A DNA stretch of 48,222 nucleotides. Origin: Deltaproteobacteria bacterium (lineage in GTDB: Bacteria > UBA10199 > JADGCS01). Positions within the stretch are counted from its first letter, which is position 1; every line of letters begins with the position of its first letter. The translations under genes were made by a program, and so were the position numbers. Location of the stretch: the NCBI GenBank assembly GCA_015228875.1, contig JADGCS010000022.1, positions 1 through 48,222 on the forward strand, read 5' to 3'. Under the pieces are notes generated by a model. It saw nothing but the letters and a program-made list of their open reading frames with translations. It was not told the origin of the DNA and searched no databases. Of the stretch, positions 17,793 to 26,600 are shown piece by piece.

Positions 17793-17949
17793 GGAGGAAA
17801 AAATACCCGGCAGTTTTAACTATTCGCAAGGATGCGAAGAGTGCCTTAATGGGAGAAAATATTTTATTGGGAAAAACAATCTGTTTTGGATATGATCCGG
17901 ACAGTTGTGTCTCAATAATTAAGGCGTTTTTTTTGACAAGGAGGTCTGC
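17793..17949 (+). promoter_or_regulatory. GGA-rich csrA leader with an AGGA-loop hairpin (putative CsrA target)
   Basis: At 17823-17838 TTCGCA and TGCGAA form a perfect 6-bp stem around the loop AGGA, very close to the optimal CsrA site (CAAGGATG here). An outer GGCA/TGCC pair may extend it. I count about eight GGA triplets in the 157 bases, including AAGGAGG, the ribosome site of csrA itself. This is the layout expected for CsrA autorepression, relieved by FliW titration. The same RNA is the 3' end of the flgL message, so CsrA could also affect that mRNA. Function is inferred. Confidence 0.55.
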
Positions 17950-18207
17950 TTGCTGGCGGTAACAAGAAAACTTAACGATAAAATACATATCAATGACGAT
18001 ATTGTGATTCACATTCTTGATATTAAATCAAAGAATGTCCGGATCGGCATCGAGGCGCCCTCGAATTACCTGATATTCAGGGGAGAGCTGTACGAGAAGA
18101 TCCTCGAATCCAATAAAGAAATGATAGCCGCTGATTTTACCAGCGAAGATATCAAGGCTTTTCTTGGTTCCAAGGGCAGGCTTAAAAAGAAAGAGGAGAA
18201 ACCATGA
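17950..18207 (+). CDS. csrA: Carbon storage/translation regulator CsrA
   Basis: A dimeric RNA-binding protein that represses translation, commonly of flagellin, by covering GGA-containing ribosome sites. It begins LAVTRKLNDKIHINDDIVI and continues VRIGIEAPSNYLIFRGELY. The start is TTG at 17950, set by AAGGAGG with 6 bases of spacing. At 85 residues it is longer than the 60-65 usual in enterobacteria, with a lysine-rich tail, as in many FliW-containing bacteria. It overlaps fliW by four bases. Confidence 0.95.
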   Translation: MLAVTRKLNDKIHINDDIVIHILDIKSKNVRIGIEAPSNYLIFRGELYEKILESNKEMIAADFTSEDIKAFLGSKGRLKKKEEKP

Positions 18208-18668
18208 AGATCATTTCAAAACGCTTTGATACAGAGCTCGACATCGACGATGACAAGATCATTCATATGCCCTGGGGGATCCCCGGATTTGGTGAATCAA
18301 AAAGGTTCTGCATCCTCGAAATGGAAGACCCCCTGTCCCCCTTTAAATGGCTTCACGATTGTGACAACACAGATATCTGTTTTTTGATCACCGACCCTTT
18401 TCATTTTTTTCCCCAATACAAACCGCAAATCAACGAAGCTGCCATAGAAGATCTTGACATCAGGGATGTCACAACCGAGCTGACCATCTTTACGATCGTC
18501 AAGATCACACGCGGCGGCAAAGAGGCGTTTACCAATCTGCGCGCCCCGGTTGTGGTCAACACCGTTACAAAAAAGTCACGGCAGGTTATTCTGGAGAGTG
18601 ATGAGTACGGTGTAAAGACGCCCCTATTTTCGCAGACAGAAGAGACAAGGGCGGCCGTCAACGCGTAA
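18204..18668 (+). CDS. fliW: Flagellar assembly factor FliW, CsrA antagonist
   Basis: FliW binds CsrA allosterically and is displaced by flagellin, so that flagellin synthesis matches secretion. The 154-residue protein has the family start SKRFDTELDIDDDKIIHMPW followed by GIPGFGESKRF, and the core LRAPVVVNTVTKKSRQVIL. It is translationally coupled to csrA through an ATGA overlap. A hairpin with a T-run about 65 bases downstream probably ends the unit. Confidence 0.95.
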   Translation: MKIISKRFDTELDIDDDKIIHMPWGIPGFGESKRFCILEMEDPLSPFKWLHDCDNTDICFLITDPFHFFPQYKPQINEAAIEDLDIRDVTTELTIFTIVKITRGGKEAFTNLRAPVVVNTVTKKSRQVILESDEYGVKTPLFSQTEETRAAVNA

Positions 18669-18733
18669 GCACCAGCGCCCGCCTCTATTTTTGCATTGAT
18701 TCTTTCATCTCCCCTGTCTACATGGTCCTTGAG

Positions 18734-18753
18734 AACCTTGGAAGGTTTTTTCT
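18734..18753 (+). terminator. Probable rho-independent terminator after fliW
   Basis: AACCTT and AAGGTT flank GG (a 5-bp stem with a 4-base loop in practice) and run straight into TTTTTTCT. The stem is short, so strength is uncertain, but the position after the last flagellar gene is right. Confidence 0.5.
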
Positions 18754-18800
18754 ACGCGTTTCGGCATCAATTTTTGCATGGTGTCCGCCCGCGTAGTGTC

Positions 18801-18836
18801 TGGCGCATAGCGCCAAACATGAAATCTTTCATGTTT
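18801..18836. other. Two adjacent hairpins upstream of the ferritin-like gene
   Basis: TGGCGC-ATA-GCGCCA (18801-18815) is followed at once by AAACATGAAA-TC-TTTCATGTTT (18815-18836). Both arms are perfect. They lie about 75 bases before the GTG start at 18910 and could be an operator pair or a structured leader. There is no T-run to make a terminator on the plus strand. Confidence 0.4.
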
Positions 18837-18909
18837 GATCGCAATGCACTCCGCTTTATGCGGGTTATGATGCTGTCTTTATCAACAGCCTCTAAACAAG
18901 GAGGGGACC

Positions 18910-19413
18910 GTGCAAACAGACCTGACCTCAATCGAGGCCATTGGCTTGGCCGTGCGCAGCGAAGAAGACGCCGCAAAGTTCTACGCCCATGTTTCAAAAC
19001 TGATCGCAAACCCTGTCATTCGTGAAAAATACGAAAACCTCGCCAAAGAAGAGATCCAGCACGGGCAGGTGCTTACGGGGCTTTACAAAAAAATGACGGG
19101 CGATACGGCAAGGCCTCCCAGGATTCCCGGGTCTCCCGTCACGGCAGAGGGCGGTGCCATTCCCACACAGATTGCGGGGTCTCTCGAAGACCTGCTTAAA
19201 CTCGCTGTCACACGCGAGAGCGACGCAAAAGATTTTTACAATAAAGCGGCGCGCGAATCTATAGACCCCTCCGGCAAAAGGATCCTTGCCTATCTTGCAA
19301 GCGTCGAATCGGGACACGAAGAGATGCTCAAAAAAGAACTAGAGGCCTACCTTAACGACAGGGGGCTGTACGAATCAGCAGACCTGTTAGAGATGATTCA
19401 TGTCGGTCCGTAG
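18910..19413 (+). CDS. Ferritin-like (rubrerythrin-type) di-iron protein
   Basis: A 167-residue four-helix-bundle protein. Two related helix pairs contain the iron-ligand pattern: E in RSEEDAAKFY with ExxH in KEEIQHGQ, then E in TRESDAKDFY with ExxH in VESGHEEML. Such proteins handle iron or reduce peroxide in the cytoplasm. There is no C-terminal rubredoxin domain, so it is an erythrin-like short form. The start is GTG at 18910, with AGGAGGGG directly upstream. It stands alone between two terminators. Confidence 0.85.
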   Translation: MQTDLTSIEAIGLAVRSEEDAAKFYAHVSKLIANPVIREKYENLAKEEIQHGQVLTGLYKKMTGDTARPPRIPGSPVTAEGGAIPTQIAGSLEDLLKLAVTRESDAKDFYNKAARESIDPSGKRILAYLASVESGHEEMLKKELEAYLNDRGLYESADLLEMIHVGP

Positions 19414-19524
19414 CAGAGAGGGCGGGGCCTAAGGCCCTATAACCATTCTGACCCGTGCTCGTGTTTTTTTACCGCAATATTATCACCCCGCATTCTTGTT
19501 TTGATAAAAGCGTTGTTTTTTTTG

Positions 19525-19562
19525 ACTGTGGATAACCCCCTTTGTCCACAGGGCTTTTTTTA
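19525..19562 (+). terminator. Rho-independent terminator after the ferritin-like gene
   Basis: CTGTGGA (19526-19532) pairs with TCCACAG (19545-19551) and is followed by GGC and a run of seven T. Stem and tail are convincing. It lies in the 19414-19744 gap, which otherwise holds only the sigma-54 promoter below and no gene that I can see. The arms happen to contain a DnaA-box-like TGTGGATAA. Confidence 0.75.
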
Positions 19563-19608
19563 TTAATTATAAATTCAACACCTTAGAATCTTCATTTTAT
19601 CAATCAGA

Positions 19609-19626
19609 TTGGCACTGACCTTGCAT
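19609..19626 (+). promoter_or_regulatory. Sigma-54 promoter of the 164-aa unknown gene
   Basis: TTGGCAC-N5-TTGCAT, with GG (19611-19612) and GC (19623-19624) exactly 10 bases apart, a full consensus match. The first seven bases are identical to those of the flgF promoter. The predicted transcript start is about 19637, leaving a leader of about 108 bases. Confidence 0.85.
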
Positions 19627-19744
19627 ATCCAGAATACATGAAGAGAGTTTTCTCACGGTCACATGGTTTACAACACACCCTCTCGTTGTCAACCACTCAA
19701 CCTGAACAGGCATACTGCTCAGGTCATCATAAGGAGAAATAATA

Positions 19745-20239
19745 ATGAAAAACAAGTTGCTCGATATTTTATATAACCCGGGTTCGATCAATACCTGTCA
19801 GGAAACAGAGGCGGATTATCAAAATCTAAGCCATCAAAATACTGTTGATCTTAATCAGGTTGATTACGATCTCTTGCAAAAGCTCGAGGGGCTTGTTGTT
19901 GCCGACACCGAAGAACAAATAAATCACGGCATGCTCTCTTTTTATGATCAGCTTTTTAACGGCATGAGTTCGGGCCTGCGCCCCACGATGCTTAAAGAAT
20001 TTAACAATTTTCTCAATCGCACGACCAAGCGGTACCCATCATCACGCAGGCTTTTTAATCAGAGCCTCAAGATTGTCATCGAATTAAAAAACCAGATTGA
20101 CAAGCAGAACCCATCACAGGCCTTTATAGCAAAGGAAGAATGGGTTGAGCTTGAGAGGGCCCTGTTTTATCTCACACAGTGGGAGTACAAACTGGGCATC
20201 AAGATCGAAGACATGGTCCTGTTTGAGGACGAACATTAA
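19745..20239 (+). CDS. Unknown helical protein under sigma-54 control
   Basis: A 164-residue protein, without signal peptide or membrane helix, that I do not recognise. It is predominantly charged and helical, with segments such as FYDQLFNGMSSGLRPTMLKE and YPSSRRLFNQSLKIVIELKN. AAGGAG stands 7 bases ahead of the ATG. The consensus sigma-54 promoter and its position at the end of the flagellar locus suggest that it is a regulon member, perhaps a flagellar placement, chaperone or motor factor. That is inference. Its stop codon TAA is the first triplet of the 77-nt direct repeat that follows. Confidence 0.8.
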   Translation: MKNKLLDILYNPGSINTCQETEADYQNLSHQNTVDLNQVDYDLLQKLEGLVVADTEEQINHGMLSFYDQLFNGMSSGLRPTMLKEFNNFLNRTTKRYPSSRRLFNQSLKIVIELKNQIDKQNPSQAFIAKEEWVELERALFYLTQWEYKLGIKIEDMVLFEDEH

Positions 20240-20313
20240 CAGGCTGTTGAAAAACTTCATTTTTGAAGTTTTGAGAAAGAGTTTTCCCTCGCCCCGCGAA
20301 GCGGGGAGAGGGT
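20237..20313 (+). repeat. 77-nt direct repeat, left copy
   Basis: Begins TAACAGGCTGTTGAAAAACT and ends GCGGGGAGAGGGT. It matches 27812-27888 at 75 of 77 positions in the same orientation. The first part resembles ends often seen next to insertion sequences (GGCTGTTGAAAAAC). The second part is the widespread CCCTCGCCCCGC hairpin repeat (CCCCGC-GAA-GCGGGG). Here it is followed by another hairpin, GCCC-GAA-GGGC. Confidence 0.85.
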
Positions 20314-20674
20314 GCCCGAAGGGCGGGAGAGGGGAAAAAGAAGCAGGGACTCAAAACGCAGGGACTCCGTCCGGAGCACCAGTCCCGTCTGGAGCACGGT
20401 TTTGACGTGGCGGGTCTCAGTACTACTTGCCTCCTGCATTTTGTTGAGTTCACACCTCTCCCCATTTGAACTCCGACTCAGCCTAAAGGATCCTAAAGAA
20501 ATGATCGTTAAAGAAGTGCCCAAAAATTAAACAATAATCAAGTGGGACAAAAATCACTCTCAATTTGAGAATTTCTCATTACAAGTGGGCAATTTTTTTC
20601 ACAAAACCAGCAGGGCTGCCTGGTAGCAGTCGCCTGTTTTTTTTGTCTTAAAAAACACAAGTTATTACACCCTG
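20314..20674 (+). other. Gene-free stretch before the giant gene
   Basis: About 360 bases without a supportable gene. It contains an imperfect tandem pair around GTCCGGAGCAC and GTCTGGAGCAC (about 20370-20395) and A+T-rich sequence towards the giant gene. A TATAAA at 20716-20721 could be a -10 element for a transcript serving the GTG start at 20756, but no good -35 box is present. I see no sigma-54 or sigma-28 motif here. Confidence 0.4.
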
Positions 20675-23600
20675 ATGAGAGGGGGTTCTTTTATTCTGAT
20701 TTTGGGTCACTTTGGTATAAATTTTGCTTGTTTAGCATGGTTTAGGACGCAAAAAGTGAAAAAAATAACACCAAAAAATGGAAATGTTGGTCCAAATGGA
20801 CCCGAAGCCCCGACAGGTTCGGGTGTTAGCGGCAAACCAAACGATCAGGATTCCGCTCGCAATCGCATGGTTGATGAGATCCGAACTTTGCTTGGACCTC
20901 TTGTGAACGCGCTCGCACGCGATACTGCAGGAGCACTCAGACTCGACCGGGTTCCGTCAAAGGATGTTTATTCGTTTCAGGATTGGATTGTCAGTCAGGC
21001 GGGGATTGACGATAAAAAAAGTTTTAGTGCCCCTTACAAAAGTCTTTTATCAGAACAAAAATATTTTAAACTCTTTCAATTTCTTTATCAGGCGGCAAAT
21101 CCAGAATTTAAATGTACCGTCACACCATGGCAGGCCGATGCCTTGGCCAAAGAACTTCAGGGTGAGTTAATCAAGATCGATGGACAAAGTTTTGCGAGCC
21201 GCAATTTTTCTACAAAAGACGGGCGCTTGAGGATGGCTGGTGTTTTGCGGGGCAAAGAATTTTATGACAAAGAGGTGCGGGCCGAGCTTCTCAAGGGAAT
21301 AGAAAAGGCCGCGGTCGGGGTCCTCGGCGAAGCCACGGTTGAGATGTTTCTGGCGGCAGAACTCGATATCGATCTTGGTGTGTTCTCGGTCCAAGACTGG
21401 TGGAATGTCTTTATCACCGACGAAAACATTGACCGCGCCACCGCTGCGGCGCTGAACATGCTGCGCTCGGCCGAGCAGGTGTATGCGGCGAACGAAAAAA
21501 AAGAACAAGGCTATGGCACGCGCGATGATGGTTTGTTTGCGGGGATAAAAAACACCGAGGTCAAAAAATACGCCGAGATTTCAAAACTCAAACAAAACAA
21601 TGCACGATCAAATATCCAGATCCAGTCCCAGCTTGCCGATCTGTGGCTTTTAGCCGCGCACGATGTGAATTGGCAGGGAGGACACTTTGAGCGGGGACAT
21701 GTCACGGGGGCGCGGCAGTTTATCATCAACGAGACCGAGCGGCTCATGGGACTCGCCGCATCAGTCAAGACAGAGCAGGGCATGGTGACGCTCAGTGAGA
21801 ACCTTCAGGAGTTTCTCAAAGGTTCGATGTATCTCGATGGTGGTGGCCTGATGGCCGCTGCGGAACACTTTATGGGCAACACAGGGCTTGAGAGCTTTTT
21901 TAAAGATGCCCCGGATTTGTTGCGAACTCCATACGACAATCTTGTGCAATACGCCGATGAAATGAAGTACGCAAAAGAAATGGGCGAGACCCTTCACTGC
22001 GCTGCAAGGTCGAAGGTCCCTGACGAAAAACTTGGCAGGGACATCAATAATCTCATCCATGCCATTGCAAAAACCATGCGAACACTCTGGTACAGTTACA
22101 AACAACATCCCGCGCTGTCGCGCATGATCTCGCAGTGGGGCGAGAACAAGGGTGTGGGCAATGATGTACATGACATTGAATCGGCCAACCGCAAACTTGA
22201 TGCACTGATCTGGAAGATAGCGGGCGCCAAATCCAAAGAAGAACTCGAACCCAGTATCAAAGAACTCTACAACCTTCTTGGACCAGAGGGCCTGCTCACC
22301 AAGGCTCTCACAGCCGCAGAATCAGACGGTGTCGAGATGACGATTGGTTTTGCCCAGACGATGCTAGAGATCGTGGCAACGAGTGTGGTTTCGGCCGGTG
22401 CGGGTGCTGTGATCAAGATGGCCCGTGTGGCCCGTGCTGCGAGATTTGCAAAGGTAGCCGGAAAGGCGGTTGAGGCTGCGGGGGTGGCAACAGGGGGAGA
22501 AAAGGCAGTTGCAGCGGCACGTGCGATCAAATTGACACGATCGGCCCAGAAGGCCGAACAGGCGGCCAACGCGATGACACACGCAGGTGAAGCGGCTGCC
22601 TTTCAGCAGGCCGAAAAAGCAGGAAAGCTTGCAAAAATGGCCCGTGCGGGGGCGGACGAGGCCCTTAAAGCGGCAAGGCTGGCCAAGGGCACCAAAGAGG
22701 CTGGGGGTCTGGCGCTGCGGGCGATGAAACTTGTCAAAAAGGCCGATGGGGCAGAAAAAAAGGCAGCGGCCATGACAAAGGCGGCCGAGGCAGCCCGGGC
22801 GGCCCGCGTTGCCCGTGCCTCACAACTCGCGAGGACCGCAGAGGGAGCGGTTGAGGTGGCGGGACAGACGGGGGCAAAATTTAAAGACGCGGCCAAACTC
22901 GCCAAGGCAGCGCAGGGTGTGCAAAAAACAGCGGACGTGATGACAAAGACAGCCGAGGCACTGGGTAGCGCAGAAAAATTATCCAGGGGTGCAAAGGCGG
23001 TACGCGCCGTGAGCGAAAAAACCGAGGAGGGCTGGGAGGCCTTTAAAATGGGCTTCAACATGCAATTTGCGCACAACACGCTCGCCCTTGAATCAGGCGA
23101 GGTGAGACAGGGTTCAGAGAAGGTGCTGTGCTGGTTCAAGGATGCGATGGCGACGGGGTTCTCAATGTCTTTTTCTACATTTGCCCAAGCCTCAGGCTCG
23201 CTTGGCAAGCACGCCCTCAAACGCTTTGCGGACCGCTACAATCCGGTGAGGGTTTCATCCCTTTTGCACATGAGCACCGACACCTTCATGGAGATCGTCG
23301 AAGAGATGGTGGATGCGTACGCGCGTCAGGCCCTCGATGGCCACGTCGATGCCATGACCGAAAACGAATTTGATGACATCTGGAAACTCTGCCTCATCGG
23401 CGGGGGCCTCAAGCCTGGTATGATCAAGGCGATTATTGAGGGGAAGGGGGGACATGGTGGTGTTGATGCAGGTAATAAAGAAGCCAAAGTACCCATGCCG
23501 AGTAGTCTTTCTCAAGGGGCTATAGAGTCATCAAATAGTGATCAGGGAGTTGGAGCGGATAGCGCAACAAAAACTGGTGTTGTTTCTATGGTTGCTGCAT

Positions 23601-26600
23601 CAGCAGCAACATTAGTTGCAGGGGCTGCAGAGGCAGCTAATGTTGGTGGTGTGGTTCAGGCTGTTCATGATCATGGGGTCGTGGCAGGGGCGTTGGTTTT
23701 TTTAACCGGAGCGGGACTGTCATTATTTGGTGTGGGTAAGTATAAGGCTAGTGAAAAAATAAACACCATGAAAGACGTACAGGGCATAGCTGAAATCCTG
23801 GTTGGAACAAAGGATACTGAAGTATTTCACAGCATAACGCAGCACATTTTTCTGGCCTATGAATCAGGCAGGCTGACAAAGAAGCAGATTAATCAGATGT
23901 TAGGGCTTTTGCAGGAGAATCGAGCATCAGTAAAAACAGCTATCGTGGTAAACGAGTTGTTGGAACAAACTGATACCAAACTAACGTACGACTCAAAGGG
24001 CTTATCAATAAGAGATCCCAAGGTTAGAGAGGAGTACTTGAAAGTTCTAAGATGGGTTAATCAATACGCGCCAGATTTTGCAGCTCCACCCGTCGGGTTG
24101 ATGAAAAGGCCGGCAGGATGGGAAAAGGCAGAATATCGCTTTAATTATGATTCAAATAGTTTAGCCATAAACGACGATTTGGCTGATTTGATCAGAAAAG
24201 AAGATGGATTTGAAAGAATAATAATTTCAAAAAATGGAAAAACAATTCCCATTAAAATTCAAAAGAGCAAGCTTGCAAATGGCAATACCATGATTGAGTT
24301 TGTTGACCCAGATGGCAATTCGATAGCCAGCGTTGAGGCAACAGATGGCCAGTTTCCAGATGCAAAAACAGACAAGGCTTTCAGGGGAATGGGTTTGTAT
24401 TCAGAACTAATGGAGCAAGTTCTAAAGGGTCAAAAAGAGGTAAAATCTTTTGTTATTCATAAAGAGACAGTGGCCCAGATGTATAAGAAAAAAATGCACG
24501 GAGCTACAGAAGCAGAACTTATCGATGAGTTCAGAAAAACTCCAATAGGAAGAACGAGAGAGAAGCTGGGGTTTACCAGACATCGAATAATAGAAATTGA
24601 TAAAAATTCGATGGAGGTAAGGTCTTTTGCTGATAAACATGATACAGATTCTGACGTTGGTCCAATTCAAGATGCTGTGGCAGATAGTGTTTCTCATGAT
24701 ACAAATCACACCGTCAAAACTCAACCTTTTGCCCACGGTGCTTTGCTCGAAGATGTTCTGCCAATCCCGTTTAGAAAAAATGATTACATACAGGTGACTT
24801 TAGAGGACGGGACTGTCAAAAGAGGATATTTTTCTCACAAAGAAAACAATCAAAAATTTGTTTTCTTTGAAAAGGCTGAAGGCAGCACTGCTTTGGGTAC
24901 TCCGTTTGTTGTGGGGCCGTCTGCTGAATTAAGTGTGCTTTCACGTCATCCCATGAGTGGTGATCCTGTGATTGTTACAACACTTCCGGAGCATGGGGTT
25001 TATCCCTTTACCTTTATAAGTGACGAAGGAGATGCTTACATTCTTGCAGCAGCTGATGTCATTCCATTCAAAGCGCCAAAGACTGAATATACAAACCCGC
25101 GCGTTGTTTCACCAACACTTGGCAGGGTAATCAAAATTGTTTGTGATGGTCGCGTGATCGAAGGTAAGGTCGTTAACGAAAACGAAAGAACAATAACAAT
25201 CGAAGGGGTTGGTAATCCTGTTGCAAAAGCAGATCTTGATTACAGAACTTTGGTTTACCTTGATGGGTATCCCGCTGAATACGCAGTTGTGCATGAACTC
25301 TATCCCGAAGGATTTGGTGCCCACATACAACAAGGGGATGTGGGGAGTTGTTATGTATTGGCCCCACTTCACTCTTTCAAGCAGTCACCCGCTCAACTGG
25401 CAAATTTAATCCAAAGGACTGTGAAGAGGGAGGGGAATATCTGGAAAGTAGAGTTTTTGGAATATCCAGGAGAAGTGGTTGAAATAGCTCAAGGCGAACT
25501 TGATGCGTACTATGCAGATTTACAGGAAGGCAAAAGAGAGGCCCTCAAGGGGAGTCCTGGTGATTTGTTGATGGAGTATGCCTATGGAAAACTCAGAATC
25601 CAAAAAGGCTTTGTACCGCAAGGGACTTCTGTGGCTTCAGCGGTTGAGCGTGGTGGGCTTGCCGAGTTTGTCAGGGCTTGGACGGGACGTGAACAGGTCC
25701 TGATTGGAGGAGTTTCAGCATCGAAAAATCAAGAGTCCTTGGCGCAATCCAATGATGCCCTTACGATAGAGGTTTTTAATTGGGCATTACAAGTCAAGGC
25801 ACATCATCCAGATGTGCTTATGCTGGCTGCGACACCCAATGTAAAGACCCCTTATGAATCAGGCGGTGTGTTTTATATGGACCCTGAATTTAGATTTGTT
25901 GTTGGACATGCTTATGCTGTGACTGGTGTCAGTGTTGATGGGACAGGAAAAAATATTACAATCAATATTGTGAATTCCCATGATACAACTAACATCATTA
26001 CCCTGACCCCTGATGAATTCAAAAATTATTTTTGTCAGCTATCTGTTGATTCTGGTACTCTGGCAAACGAAGGTGTTGCCTCAGAAGTGCCAGACGGAAC
26101 CCTGTTGGGCACTGCAGATGCTCATGTAGATGGTGATTTGCCGTCAGATCAAGCCGCACCCATGATTGAAAAAGGTGCAAGTCAATATGTTGGAGATAAT
26201 CCTCCAGTGGATGGTGCTGTTCAAATCGTTAAAGGCGGACAGATAATTGTTGGGGCGCGGTCAGATGCGGGGGAAGGCCGATTGTCGCTGGCTGAAATGA
26301 GAAAGCAAGCTGATAAGGCGAGAATAGAATACGACCAGAACAAATCCAAAGTAAAAGAGACGGAGTGGAGGTCTGTTGAAAAATTGATGGAATTGTATGG
26401 TGTACAGGGACCGTTAATGGTTCATTTGCAAAGCAAGGCATTGATCTTTTACCATCAAATTCGTTCTCAACTGGATGGATTAACTGATGGTGAGATCAAG
26501 GGATTAGGTTTCAAAGATCGTGAAGAGGCAAGCTTGAGACTTTTGGATAACTTTACTGTCATGAGCAATTTAAAAGAAAAGGGTGTTTTTCTTGATGAGT

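Noticed and set aside
17790-17900. Small peptide gene after flgL driven by AAGGAGGA
   Set aside because: The only codon at proper spacing is ATA; no standard start codon, so I read the region as an RNA leader.
19526-19551. TGTGGATAA and TTTGTCCACA, resembling inverted DnaA boxes and a replication origin
   Set aside because: They form the two arms of a terminator hairpin followed by a T-run, there is no dnaA/dnaN neighbourhood and no cluster of further boxes.
20281-20330. Rho-independent terminator in the CCCTCGCCCCGC repeat
   Set aside because: Strong stems but no T-run on the plus strand; treated as part of the dispersed 77-nt repeat.
22603-23220. Long minus-strand open frame of 205 codons inside the giant gene
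   Set aside because: It is the antisense of the Ala-rich segment; high G+C and absence of TAA/TAG complements keep it open. Protein is low-complexity Ala/Ser/Pro.
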